A DNA stretch of 35,935 bases from CAYZNE01 sp964461035 (GCA_964461035.1 CAYWRI010000016.1:1-35935), one strand, 5' to 3'. Shown: positions 1-8,644, counted from the first letter of the stretch. The notes: generated by a model not told the origin, from the letters alone. Numbers and translations: made by a program.

Positions 1-873
1 TAATATCATTAAACCATAAAATGATAATAGGGTAAATCCTAAGAAAACACCTATTAAACTGCTTAATAAAAGTAAGACTATTATTGGAAGAAGAAACAAT
101 CCTATTAATCCAAAAATGAAGACCTTACCAATTTTAAAACTTATAATTTTATTTGAAAATGGAAATAATTTCCTTCCAATTAGCAAATATATAAATAATC
201 CTAATATCATTCCAGCAATTGCAAAAAATAAGTAACTTCCTGAAAACCCGTTATTTTTATTATTATTTCTTACAACTTCTCCTGTAACTTTAGATTCATC
301 AAATTTTACATTGGGGGTAATATTTAAATTGCCTTTTATTGAACCAGAATCACCAAATATGAGTGTATTTGATTCTATAACTACATCACCATATATTTCA
401 CCACGTATTTCAACAGAATCTGCTTTAATATTTGCATTATTTAATATAACCCCATCAATAACAATTTTCTGACCTTGAACTCTTAAGTCTTCATCTATAA
501 TTCCTTCTTTTTCTAAAGTAAATTCAGAACACAATAAGATAATAACATCACCAGATAAATGTGCGTTTATTTTAATTGTATTAGCAATTAATCTAACATC
601 TTCTAAAATATCTTTATTTATATTAATCTCATCAGAAATCGCCTGAAAATCGTCTTTAATCAATGCATTTACATCGAGTCTGGTTCCAATAGCATTCACA
701 TCACCATTGACTTCATATAAAATATCGAGATTTTGTCCAATAAAATATATGTTTTCATCATATTTTTCATTTAATTCAACAATGTCTCCTGTAAAGAATT
801 GTGCTCCTAGTACTGAAGAACATAAAATACTAACTAAAATAATAATTAATATTCCTAAAATTGATTTTTTCAT
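1..873 (-). CDS. Exported bactofilin-like beta-helix protein with C-terminal membrane segments, partial
   Basis: The frame is open from an ATG at 873 to the left edge (291 codons), so the C-terminus is missing. It starts with MKKS and a hydrophobic stretch ending near LGAQF, a typical signal peptide. Residues of about 30-200 are short beta-strand repeats rich in D, N, G, V and I (e.g. GEIYGDVVIESNTLIFGDSG), the pattern of bactofilin/polymer-forming cytoskeletal repeats. Two strongly hydrophobic segments follow (about residues 220-240 and 255-290). The likely topology is an external beta-helix with a membrane anchor. A structural cell-envelope role is an inference; no catalytic motif is visible. 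It is divergent from pyrBI across a 212-bp gap that holds a palindrome. Confidence 0.8.
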   Translation of the reverse strand, partial: MKKSILGILIIILVSILCSSVLGAQFFTGDIVELNEKYDENIYFIGQNLDILYEVNGDVNAIGTRLDVNALIKDDFQAISDEININKDILEDVRLIANTIKINAHLSGDVIILLCSEFTLEKEGIIDEDLRVQGQKIVIDGVILNNANIKADSVEIRGEIYGDVVIESNTLIFGDSGSIKGNLNITPNVKFDESKVTGEVVRNNNKNNGFSGSYLFFAIAGMILGLFIYLLIGRKLFPFSNKIISFKIGKVFIFGLIGLFLLPIIVLLLLSSLIGVFLGFTLLSFYGLMIL

Positions 874-900
874 ATTATCACCTATTTGAATATCTTGTTA

Positions 901-919
901 AGTATTAACCCTTAATACT
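901..919. promoter_or_regulatory. Perfect 8-bp palindrome (AGTATTAA-CCC-TTAATACT)
   Basis: It lies 28-46 nt before the start codon of the minus-strand bactofilin-like gene and between two divergent genes. A TATA-like TTATAATA (minus strand, about 949-957) would place the transcription start next to it, so it could be an operator or a 5'-leader hairpin. A half-site-like AGTATTATTAA follows at about 931. No regulator gene is visible nearby. Confidence 0.35.
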
Positions 920-1073
920 ATAATCAGGCAGTATTATTAAACCTTTCTATTATAATTTGCTAATATCAGAAAAAACGAAAACTATATATATTAATAATGC
1001 TGATATGTTAATTTTAGGATAGAAATCTTAAACTATTTTCTGAAAAATCACATTTTAAAATTATTTCTATCTT

Positions 1074-1079
1074 GGAGGG
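1074..1079 (+). promoter_or_regulatory. Shine-Dalgarno site of pyrBI (GGAGGG)
   Basis: GGAGGG ends 6 nt before the ATG at 1086. It fixes the start of the carbamoyltransferase fusion and shows that this mRNA has a leader, unlike the many apparently leaderless genes in the window. Confidence 0.7.
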
Positions 1080-1085
1080 CTACAT

Positions 1086-2651
1086 ATGAAAATTATTAGA
1101 GATATAATAAATGTTAGAGAATTACCATTAGAATATTATGAATGGGTAATAAATAAAGCCCAAATTTTTTTTGAAGCTTTGAGAAATGGAGATAGCAGAA
1201 TATATGAAAATTATCTTAAAGGTTGGAATGTTGTTCCAATTTTTACACAAAAAAGCACAAGAACACATGATAGTTTTCTTGAAGCATTAAATACTATGGG
1301 TGCAACACATAGTATTGGAATATCTGATCCAAATAAGTCTTCTTTGATGAAAGGAGAAAGTTTAGCAGACACTATTGACACTTATGTTGGTTATGGTGCA
1401 CATTTTATTGTTATGAGAGATGGGCGAGAAGGTGCTGCTAAATGGGCAAAAACTTGTGCTTTGAAAAGTTTTGCTAAGAGAATAAGGTCTTTTGCAAGAA
1501 AAAATAAAAAAGTTCCTAGTAATTTAGTTTTACCATTAATATTTAATGGTGGTGACGGTTCTCATAATCATCCTTCACAATTATTATTAGATTGTGCTTC
1601 AATCCAATATCATTTTAAGAGATTTAAAAATCTTAATATGGGTATAATAAATGATTTGAAAGCATCCAGAGTTTTTGCATCTCAAGCAGATGCTTGTTCA
1701 TTACTTAATTGGAATCTTCATTTATTACCTATAAAACATTCAGAACCATCTGAAAGGAGTTTACAAAGATTAAAAGATACTGGTTCTACGTTTAAAATAT
1801 ATACATCTCAAGATGAATTTAAAAAACAAATTAGTTCTCTTGATATTATTTATGTACACAGATTTCAGAAGAACCTTAGAGATGACACTGAAGGTGTTGA
1901 AGAATGTTTTCATATGAATAAAAAATTACTTGAAGAAAATAAATTTAATAGTGACTCAATATTAATGCATGCACGACCAATAGATAAAACTGTTCAAGAA
2001 ATATCTAATGATTTAAGATATCATCCTTGGAATTATAGTGGTATAGAGTCAGATTTTGGTCTTCCAACCAGAATGGCTATGGCAGCATATGTTATAGAGC
2101 ATAATTTATTTTCTCTTAAAGGGATTATTCAATCTATTAATTATGAAGATTTTGCTTATATGAAAGAGAAAATAACTATTATGAATTCGAAACCAAAATC
2201 AGAGCAAAAATATACAACTGCATATATTGAAAAAGGATATGTTATTGATCATATTGCTCCAGGATGTGGAAATGTAATGAATGAAATAATATCTCAGTTA
2301 TTACCTAATACTGAAGTTATTTTATCAAGTAATGTTAAAGGTTGTGAAAAACTATCAAAAGTGAAAGATGTTATTAAAATATTTGGAGATATAAATTGGA
2401 ACCTAGAGTTAGATAATCTTGTTAGTTTATTTTCAGATACATCTATTAATAAGAGCTGTAGAGTTTCGAAGTTTAAAGATGGTAAAAGAATAGAAAAATG
2501 GACTTTTAGAGAAAATTTTAATAATAATAATTGTTGTAAAAATGAAAATTGTATCACTAATGATAAATTATTTCAAGAAAGTATTGTTTTTCATTTTACT
2601 AAAAGAAAAGATGATAGATTAGAATGTCCATTTTGTCATTTTATTCAATAA
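1086..2651 (+). CDS. pyrBI: Aspartate carbamoyltransferase, catalytic-regulatory fusion (PyrB-PyrI)
   Basis: This should catalyse the committed step of pyrimidine synthesis, carbamoyl phosphate + aspartate to carbamoyl-aspartate. Residues 1 to about 360 are the catalytic part: the carbamoyl-phosphate motif STRT at 57-60, K89 in MKGESLADT, R111 in VMRDGREGAA, GDGSHNHPSQ with H162 and Q165, R195 in LKASR, and HRFQK for substrate binding. The usual HPLPR loop is replaced by HARP. From about residue 375 a PyrI domain begins (YIEKGYVIDHI); it ends with the zinc set C484-x4-C489 and C514-x2-C517. Separate pyrB and pyrI genes are the archaeal norm, so the fusion is unusual; similar PyrBI fusions are known in some bacteria. 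The 521-aa length fits such fusions. The other pyr genes are not in this window. Confidence 0.85.
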   Translation: MKIIRDIINVRELPLEYYEWVINKAQIFFEALRNGDSRIYENYLKGWNVVPIFTQKSTRTHDSFLEALNTMGATHSIGISDPNKSSLMKGESLADTIDTYVGYGAHFIVMRDGREGAAKWAKTCALKSFAKRIRSFARKNKKVPSNLVLPLIFNGGDGSHNHPSQLLLDCASIQYHFKRFKNLNMGIINDLKASRVFASQADACSLLNWNLHLLPIKHSEPSERSLQRLKDTGSTFKIYTSQDEFKKQISSLDIIYVHRFQKNLRDDTEGVEECFHMNKKLLEENKFNSDSILMHARPIDKTVQEISNDLRYHPWNYSGIESDFGLPTRMAMAAYVIEHNLFSLKGIIQSINYEDFAYMKEKITIMNSKPKSEQKYTTAYIEKGYVIDHIAPGCGNVMNEIISQLLPNTEVILSSNVKGCEKLSKVKDVIKIFGDINWNLELDNLVSLFSDTSINKSCRVSKFKDGKRIEKWTFRENFNNNNCCKNENCITNDKLFQESIVFHFTKRKDDRLECPFCHFIQ

Positions 2652-2699
2652 AATGAATTGAGTTAAAGTGCTTGTAGAAATATCGTAAAGATAAAAAAA

Positions 2700-3860
2700 T
2701 TAACCAAACATTTTTACATATTGATCATCATCTTCTTCCATTTTTCTTACTTTATCTATTGCATTTTCAAAGTTTTTCATAGAAATAACTGTTTTGTTTT
2801 TTCTTATAGCAAAATAACCTGCTTCAGTACATATTGCGTGTATTTCTGCACCAGAACAACCTTCAATTTTTTTATATAAAACTTCAAAATTTACTGTTTT
2901 TGAAATCTTCATTTTTTTAGTATGAATTTTAAATATTTCTTTTATTCCTTCTTTATCTGGAAAATTAACATGAATTAATCTATCAAGTCGTCCTGGTCTA
3001 AGTATTGCAGGATCAAGAATATCTTTTCTATTTGTACAACCAATAATTTTAACATTATCCAGACTTTTAAATCCATCTATTTCTGCAAGTAATTGCATAA
3101 ATGTTCTCTGAACTTCTCGTTCACCTGAAGTCCCAATTTCTATTCTTGTAGCTGCTAAACTATCAAGCTCATCTATAAATACTATTGTGGGTGCTTTTTC
3201 TCTTGCTAATTGAAATATTTCTTTTACTAATTTAGCACCTTCACCTATGAATTTTTGCACTAATTCAGAGCCAACAATTTCAATAAATGTACTATTAGTT
3301 GAATGAGCAACAGCTTTGGCAAGTAAAGTTTTTCCAGTTCCTGGAGGACCATGTAATAAAACACCTTTAGGGGGTATTATTCCAACTTTTGTAAATAATT
3401 CTGGTTTTTTAAGAGGAAGTTCTATAACTTCTTTAATTTCAATTTCTTCTTTCTTAAGACCACCAATATCATTAAAATCAACATTTGGTTTTTCCATTAT
3501 TACAAATTGTTCTACATTAAACTTTTTATTAGTATTAATTTTTTTTATGATATTTAGATTTTTTTGTTCAACAAGAACTGTTTCACCCGACTTTAGTTTT
3601 TTTATCTGCTTATGAATATTCACATAAAATCTATTGCCATTAGGAATTTGAATTATAGAACTATCTTTATCAACCTCTATAACTTCAGCAACCATTAAAG
3701 GTGGAGTTCTAAGTCTGTTTAACTCTGTTTTTAGTTGGATTACAGTTTCTCTTAGAAGACGATTTTCGCTTTCTAAATCTGTTCCATTAGCACTATATGA
3801 GTAAAGAGCATTTCTTATTGAACTTAAATTTTCACTTCCATCAGTATTTGAGTTTCCCAT
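2700..3860 (-). CDS. pan: Proteasome-activating nucleotidase (PAN), AAA+ ATPase
   Basis: PAN forms a hexameric ring that unfolds proteins and feeds them into the 20S proteasome. The 386-aa protein shows an N-terminal coiled coil (about 28-52), an OB-fold region (about 55-110), Walker A GPPGTGKT at 171-178, pore loop F204-I205-G206, Walker B IVFID at 226-230 followed by ELD, and the second region of homology with arginine fingers (AILRPGRLDR). It is slightly shorter than typical PAN (about 400-430 aa) at the N-terminus. The last three residues are MFG, where PAN normally has the HbYX gate-opening motif, so the key Tyr is Phe here. The gene is convergent with pyrBI and has its own TATA box. No proteasome subunits are in the window. 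Confidence 0.93.
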   Translation of the reverse strand: MGNSNTDGSENLSSIRNALYSYSANGTDLESENRLLRETVIQLKTELNRLRTPPLMVAEVIEVDKDSSIIQIPNGNRFYVNIHKQIKKLKSGETVLVEQKNLNIIKKINTNKKFNVEQFVIMEKPNVDFNDIGGLKKEEIEIKEVIELPLKKPELFTKVGIIPPKGVLLHGPPGTGKTLLAKAVAHSTNSTFIEIVGSELVQKFIGEGAKLVKEIFQLAREKAPTIVFIDELDSLAATRIEIGTSGEREVQRTFMQLLAEIDGFKSLDNVKIIGCTNRKDILDPAILRPGRLDRLIHVNFPDKEGIKEIFKIHTKKMKISKTVNFEVLYKKIEGCSGAEIHAICTEAGYFAIRKNKTVISMKNFENAIDKVRKMEEDDDQYVKMFG

Positions 3861-3882
3861 TAATATGAGATTAGATTTACTA

Positions 3883-3890
3883 TATATAAA
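3883..3890 (-). promoter_or_regulatory. TATA box of PAN gene
   Basis: TTTATATA on the minus strand, 22 nt before the ATG at 3860. This spacing implies a transcript that begins at or near the start codon. Confidence 0.6.
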
Positions 3891-3980
3891 GCTTTTGGAT
3901 TGTTAGTTGTAGATGCGAGTTTTAAATGGAAATAAGCCTTCGTTTATTGTTTGTATAAACAAATCGTAGAATGTATAATA

Positions 3981-4568
3981 TTATTTTTCAACTTTGAACA
4001 TTTTACCATGACCGGGAATAATATAATCTGCTACAGATAACAACTTTTTCCTGCTTTCAATAAGCTGTTCCATGTTCATTCCTTTAGCTTGAGAATGATC
4101 TTTTTGATTAATATCAAAAATCTGTTTTTCTCCGTCCATCCACCAAATAACATCCCCTGCAACAGCAATTCTACCTTTAGAAGTATTCACAATTAAAGAT
4201 AAATGTTCAAGAACATGACCAGGAGTATCAATAATTTCAACATCTTTACCAAAAATATCTTTATTAAATTCTAACAATAAATCATTATCATACATTGAAT
4301 TAGCATCAAAAGTTACATATTTGGCTTTATCAAAAAGTGCTGCAAGTAAAATATGATCTGGATGTTTATGAGATAAGAAAACATAATCAATATCCTGCAC
4401 ACTCAAATTTTCTTTGTCTAAAGCAGTTAATAATTTTTCTCGATTACAGCCAGGATCAGTAATGATTTTCTTTCCATCAGATAAAATTAAACAACAAGTA
4501 GAACTAGCAATCCAACCTTTATCCACTGCTTTAGCATAACCTTCAATTAAAATCTTAATTTCTGCCAC
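3981..4568 (-). CDS. Metallo-beta-lactamase-fold hydrolase
   Basis: A 195-aa MBL-fold protein, probably a cytosolic metal-dependent hydrolase. The motifs appear in family order: LSHKHPDH (the HxHxDH-type site with a Lys in the second position), TPGHVLEHLSL with the next metal His, VAGDV with the bridging Asp, and PGHGKMF with the last His. It is a single small domain without the extra segments of glyoxalase II or RNase J. The start is a GTG at 4568, chosen because a TATA box at 4592-4599 lies 23 nt upstream. The substrate cannot be told from the sequence. It lies 60 nt downstream of the alpha/beta hydrolase gene but appears to have its own promoter. Confidence 0.85.
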   Translation of the reverse strand: MAEIKILIEGYAKAVDKGWIASSTCCLILSDGKKIITDPGCNREKLLTALDKENLSVQDIDYVFLSHKHPDHILLAALFDKAKYVTFDANSMYDNDLLLEFNKDIFGKDVEIIDTPGHVLEHLSLIVNTSKGRIAVAGDVIWWMDGEKQIFDINQKDHSQAKGMNMEQLIESRKKLLSVADYIIPGHGKMFKVEK

Positions 4569-4591
4569 AATTAAAATAGATTCAACAATAA

Positions 4592-4599
4592 TATATAAA
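4592..4599 (-). promoter_or_regulatory. TATA box of MBL-fold hydrolase gene
   Basis: TTTATATA on the minus strand, 23 nt from the GTG start at 4568. It supports the GTG start and an independent, leaderless transcript. Confidence 0.55.
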
Positions 4600-4628
4600 T
4601 CTTGTCGTATGTAACCAAATAGAATTAA

Positions 4629-5807
4629 TTAATCTGCTTTTTTAACATCTTGATCGGTAAAATCAGGCATATATTGTTTTTTATTAGTTATGTATGTTTT
4701 TTTAAGTTGATTTCTTTGTTGTGCAAGAATATTTGCTAAAATTTTATTCATATATGCATTAGAACCGCTTGTTCCAAAGTGAGTTGAATCAGGATGATTT
4801 ATTATGTGCTGCTTATTTGCATATTGGTATGCAGTATCTTTAACACCAACAAGACCATCATAATATCCTGCAACAGAATCTACAGATATATATGGTCGTC
4901 TTTTATTTAGTTCAAGAGCAGTTTTTTTACCTTTAGTAGTATTCTTATCATCTGCATCAATATTAAGGATTTTGCTTAGTGCCTTAGCTTCAGGAGTATT
5001 CATCTCCATTCCATTAGGAGTTCCAGCAACAGCAGTAACATATTTTATTCCTTTTTTCTTTATATCCGGTTGTTGTGCAGCATAAATAACATGATTTGCT
5101 CCTGAACTATGTCCAATCATACCGTCTTCTCTTTTGTAAGCATCAGTTATTTTTGCTTTTTTGTGAAATTTGTCAATCTTTTTTGAGGTTGATTTATATT
5201 GTTCATCTAATTCTTTTTTGTGATTAACTCCAACATGATATACTCTAAATCCTTGTTTTTTAAGTTCTTTAGATCTTCTCCAACCAGAACCAATATTTTG
5301 AGCAAGACCATGAACAACATACGCTACATCCTGTTTCGAATCTTTTTTTAAGGCTCTTGTTGTTTGATAATTTTGACCTTGTGCTATTACATAACCTGCA
5401 GTATTGTCAAATGCGTTTTTTGCAATATTTCCTATATTTCTTCCAGCAGATTTTAGTCTATCTTTAAATGTAGAATTTGTTAATCCTTTTTCTTTTATAG
5501 TTCGTTCTTTTTGTTGTTCTAAAACTTCAAATTTAGATTCAATTTCGGGATCAGGATTTCCTTTTTGAAAGTGCTCAAATGCTTTTTGTCCATCAAAACT
5601 TGATACATGTGATTCTGCTTGACCTTCGTTTTCATGTTGAGAAGATGATTTATTGTCAGTTTTATTATCATTGTCTTTGTAATTATTTTTAGAACTAATT
5701 GGCATTATTTTTGAACTTACTGCAGGTTTTTTTATTGTTTTAAGTTCCTTTTTTACTTTTTTTTCAAGAGGAATTCCGATTGTGAATAGTAGTGTGAAAG
5801 TGTTCAT
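4629..5807 (-). CDS. Alpha/beta-hydrolase (lipase-like) with long charged N-terminal region
   Basis: Residues of about 1-160 are mostly low-complexity and charged (K, S, N, Q, E rich) and probably disordered. An alpha/beta-hydrolase domain follows: the strand and oxyanion region YVVHGLAQNIG, the nucleophile elbow GHSSGAN (Ser in GxSxG), a candidate Asp in GYYDGLVG and a candidate catalytic His in HPDSTHFG. The arrangement resembles lipase or esterase domains; the substrate is unknown. There is no clear signal peptide, although the first 12 residues are hydrophobic. A GGAG lies about 14 nt before the ATG. The gene follows a swivel-domain gene by 36 nt on the same strand and may be co-transcribed with it. 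Confidence 0.75.
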   Translation of the reverse strand: MNTFTLLFTIGIPLEKKVKKELKTIKKPAVSSKIMPISSKNNYKDNDNKTDNKSSSQHENEGQAESHVSSFDGQKAFEHFQKGNPDPEIESKFEVLEQQKERTIKEKGLTNSTFKDRLKSAGRNIGNIAKNAFDNTAGYVIAQGQNYQTTRALKKDSKQDVAYVVHGLAQNIGSGWRRSKELKKQGFRVYHVGVNHKKELDEQYKSTSKKIDKFHKKAKITDAYKREDGMIGHSSGANHVIYAAQQPDIKKKGIKYVTAVAGTPNGMEMNTPEAKALSKILNIDADDKNTTKGKKTALELNKRRPYISVDSVAGYYDGLVGVKDTAYQYANKQHIINHPDSTHFGTSGSNAYMNKILANILAQQRNQLKKTYITNKKQYMPDFTDQDVKKAD

Positions 5808-5843
5808 TTTATACTCATAACTCCTTTTACTTATTAATTTTTT

Positions 5844-7193
5844 CTAATTTTTGGTTATTATTTTCATAATTTTAATCTCACCTGTTTCGAGATTCATATT
5901 AATTTTATCTCCTGTTTTAAGAACTCTTGTAGCGTTTTTTGTACTAACAATACAGGGTTTTTTCATTTCTCTTGATAAAATAGCTGCATGACCGGTTATT
6001 CCTCCTTCATCAGTTATTATTGCAGAAGCATCCTGCATAATATGAATAAATTCAGGTCTTGTCATTGAAGTTACTAATATATTTCCTTTTTCAAATTTTT
6101 CAATATGAGAATTCATAATAATTTGCACTTTACCCGTTAATGTTTTAGGATCATTATATACAACTCTTCCTTTTATAGTCACATTCTCTCTGTCTTGTAT
6201 ATCTGAAATAATAATATCAAATATTTCTTTTGCAAGTTTATTTTCTACTAATTCTATTGTTGCGTTATTATTTTTGTCTAATGAATATAAAAGTAAAGAA
6301 AACTTTTTTCTAGATTTTGCTTCTTCTAAATCAATAGGACTATTTTCTAAAAGCATACCTTTTATTTCTTCAGTAGTAAATCTCATTAAGTCATCAATTT
6401 CTATTCCTATTTTTTTAGAAAATTGTTCACAAACCTCATGAATATAATAAATATATTTTAACATTATTTTTTTTCTTTCATCAACAAAACTTCCAAGTTC
6501 TTCAATTATTTTTAGATGTAAAAGCATATCATCATTTAGTGGGTATTTAGAAAGTGCTTGTTTTTTTTCTTTTTTAATTTTTGATACTTTATTATTAATA
6601 GAATTTAGTGCAGAAATTGGTTCTTTTTCAGGTTTTTTTAATTCTTTTTTTGTCATAGAAATAAAATTGTGTGGAGAAAGACATTTTCTACTATTGAAAG
6701 ATGTTTCTATAAAAAAATGTTTATCACGATGTTTTTTGAAATCACTTAGAACTTCATCAGTTATATTATCACTTTTTATTAATTCTTTGTGTTTTAAAGT
6801 TAAGATTAATAAATCTCGTTTTGCATCTTCTAAAAAACTTATGAATGGAACTGAAGTTAAAACAGTAAATGCGTTTTCAAATTCATAATCTGAAAGAGCC
6901 ATTAATTCTTTTTTAAGCATATCTTTAATATGATATTCTGATAGTATGTCTAATGCTTCTACAGCAGCAGGAAATTCAACATAACTTCTAATTTTTTCAG
7001 TAAAAATTAGATAATTGTTAAATAATTCTTTATCTGAAAAAGAATTTATTTTATCTTTGATTTTGTCAAGAAATTTATCACAGATTTTTTCTCTATTTCT
7101 TGATAATGTTATCATTTTTTCAATATACTTATGATCTTTTTTCATAGATTTAAATATGTGCATATAAATTTGAAATTTTTCTTCAATAGACAT
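5844..7193 (-). CDS. Phosphohistidine swivel-domain protein A (main part of a frameshifted gene)
   Basis: The C-terminal 90 residues are a PEP-utilizing-enzyme mobile domain: TSMTRPEF, then TDEGGITGHAAI with the phospho-acceptor H402, then REMKKPCIV. Upstream is an all-helical, Lys/Glu-rich region with FVDERKK followed by KKIGIEIDDLMRFTTEE, which matches the middle domain of rifampicin-phosphotransferase-like dikinases (E/R followed by 'YLT-x-EE'). There is no ATP-grasp and no PEP TIM barrel. At 449 aa it is shorter than its three paralogues; the missing N-terminus is found in another frame at 7198-7386. Removing one base from the A10 tract at 7228-7237 joins both parts in one frame of 513 aa. 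The ATG at 7193 may then be internal rather than the true start. Partner kinase is probably the gene at 15059. Confidence 0.8.
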   Translation of the reverse strand: MSIEEKFQIYMHIFKSMKKDHKYIEKMITLSRNREKICDKFLDKIKDKINSFSDKELFNNYLIFTEKIRSYVEFPAAVEALDILSEYHIKDMLKKELMALSDYEFENAFTVLTSVPFISFLEDAKRDLLILTLKHKELIKSDNITDEVLSDFKKHRDKHFFIETSFNSRKCLSPHNFISMTKKELKKPEKEPISALNSINNKVSKIKKEKKQALSKYPLNDDMLLHLKIIEELGSFVDERKKIMLKYIYYIHEVCEQFSKKIGIEIDDLMRFTTEEIKGMLLENSPIDLEEAKSRKKFSLLLYSLDKNNNATIELVENKLAKEIFDIIISDIQDRENVTIKGRVVYNDPKTLTGKVQIIMNSHIEKFEKGNILVTSMTRPEFIHIMQDASAIITDEGGITGHAAILSREMKKPCIVSTKNATRVLKTGDKINMNLETGEIKIMKIITKN

Positions 7194-7197
7194 TATT

Positions 7198-7386
7198 TCA
7201 TATATTATGCCATTTTTTGTAGCTAAGAAAAAAAAAACTTAAAAGACCTGTTCCTAGAAGTTTACCTGGATCTATAAAACATTTGTAAAGTAATTCTGCG
7301 ACTTGAATACCTCCTGATGTTGATTCTATCCACCATGAATGTTTCTTTGTTTTGCTGATTAACTCGGTTCTGTCTATCATTTTCAT
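7198..7386 (-). pseudogene. N-terminal fragment of swivel-domain gene A, separated by a frameshift
   Basis: The frame starts at an ATG at 7386, 19 nt after the acyltransferase stop, and ends at 7198 just before the main ORF begins. It encodes 62 aa including TKKHSWWIESTSGG and LGTGLLSFFF. With one base fewer in the T10 run, the reading continues as FFFLATKNGIIYEI directly into MSIEEKF of the main ORF. That joined stretch matches the N-terminal pattern of the paralogues (hydrophobic strand, then NDG/DNG/KDG, then aromatic residues). It is either a sequencing error, a true inactivating indel, or a slippage site. Confidence 0.65.
7228..7237. repeat. A10/T10 homopolymer at the frameshift point of swivel gene A
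   Basis: Ten consecutive A on the plus strand (T on the coding strand). Nine or twelve would restore one open frame from 7386 to 5844. Candidate site of sequencing error, replication slippage or transcriptional slippage. Confidence 0.6.
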
Positions 7387-7405
7387 TTATGTAATAATTA
7401 GATAC

Positions 7406-8587
7406 TTATTTAGATTTTATTTTTTCAAGTTCTTTTTTATATTCAGCATCTTTCTTTTTATCAACATAGCCGACTAGTTTAGCAGGTGCACCTGCCCATA
7501 TTTCTCCAGGACCAACATCTTTCATTATGAATGCACCTTCTTCTATTATTGCACCTTTTCCAATTGTTAAACCTTCACGAATATATCCACCTTTTTTTAT
7601 TATAACATCATCTTCAATTATTATTCTTCCAAACGTTGTTTCTGCTATAGTATATTCATGTCCGTCTAACATACAACTCCCTTCTAAAATAACATTTTTT
7701 CCAATAGAAACCATATCTCCATATATATGATCAAACAGCACTCTTTTTCCTACTTTTATATTTCTTCCAAAGAGATTCTGTCCCATAAACCAGAATAACA
7801 ATTTTCTTCCAAATTCCCAAGGACATAATAATGCAAGTTCAACAAAGATTCCGTTGTAATATATTCTTGTAACAGGTCTTGCTCTCCACCATTCGCAACC
7901 CGCATTTTCTCTTTTTCCATCATTCTTAAAACTAATTGTTCTCATAGTTTTGTCTTTTCGAAATTCTCTTGTAAGTTTTCTGATTTTTTTGCCAAATTTT
8001 GGATCTTTTTCGCTTTTTCCAAAGTATTTTTCTTCTTGCTCTATAGACCAAGTAGCTAAAATTTTATTATTTTTAACAACAAAACTATTTTTTGGAATAT
8101 GAGTATTTACAAAAGCATTCATTCCTATGAGTGTGTGTTCTTCTATTAAAGCTCCAGGATAAATTATTGCTCCCCCACTAATTAAAATTCTTTTTTTTAA
8201 ATGAATTTTTCCTATAGTTAATACTGAATCTTGAAGTGTTACAGGAGATACTTCTGCCATTCCTCCAACTAGAACGCCTTCATCAAGCCGTATTAATTCA
8301 GGAAAATAAGGACTAATATTAATATAACCTGGAAGACAAACATCTTTTCTGAAATCATAACCCATAGCACAAAAAATTTTTCTTTTTAATTCCATGGGTG
8401 GAACTTTTGATAAGATTCCTAAAATCATTTTTCTGAAAAAGATACTCATAGGATTAGATAAATAACTAATTTTAAAATCATTTGGAACCACAATTTTTAT
8501 CTTATTTTTTACAGGATTCTTAAGATATTTCTTAACATCTTTTTTTATTTCTTTAATCTTGTCTTTATTGTTAAGTTCTTTTTTCAT
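7406..8587 (-). CDS. Double left-handed beta-helix (hexapeptide-repeat) acyltransferase
   Basis: A 393-aa protein with two separate hexapeptide-repeat regions, a fold typical of acyl-CoA-dependent O- or N-acetyltransferases. The first (about residues 120-185) has LISGGAIIYPGALIEEHTLI; the second (about 275-375) has GKRVLFDHIYGDMVSIGKNV and IIEDDVIIKKGGYI, and ends with GAPAKLVGYVDKK, the standard end of the trimeric acetyltransferase helix. Between them lies a basic region with CEWWRARPVTR. Two helices in one chain suggest a nonribosomal-peptide-synthetase-terminal or Vat/pilin-type tandem arrangement, but the substrate is unknown. A TATA box at 8645-8652 gives a leader of about 35 nt with GGGTG before the ATG. 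Swivel gene A follows after 19 nt, so the two are probably in one operon. Confidence 0.82.
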   Translation of the reverse strand: MKKELNNKDKIKEIKKDVKKYLKNPVKNKIKIVVPNDFKISYLSNPMSIFFRKMILGILSKVPPMELKRKIFCAMGYDFRKDVCLPGYINISPYFPELIRLDEGVLVGGMAEVSPVTLQDSVLTIGKIHLKKRILISGGAIIYPGALIEEHTLIGMNAFVNTHIPKNSFVVKNNKILATWSIEQEEKYFGKSEKDPKFGKKIRKLTREFRKDKTMRTISFKNDGKRENAGCEWWRARPVTRIYYNGIFVELALLCPWEFGRKLLFWFMGQNLFGRNIKVGKRVLFDHIYGDMVSIGKNVILEGSCMLDGHEYTIAETTFGRIIIEDDVIIKKGGYIREGLTIGKGAIIEEGAFIMKDVGPGEIWAGAPAKLVGYVDKKKDAEYKKELEKIKSK

Positions 8588-8644
8588 AGTTTACACCCAC
8601 ATATTTTATTTAATCTTAAGTTAAAATAAACGGACAAAAATAAG

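Noticed and set aside
707..889. A 60-codon plus-strand frame near the left end
   Set aside because: It is antisense to the signal-peptide region of the bactofilin-like gene and has no motif.
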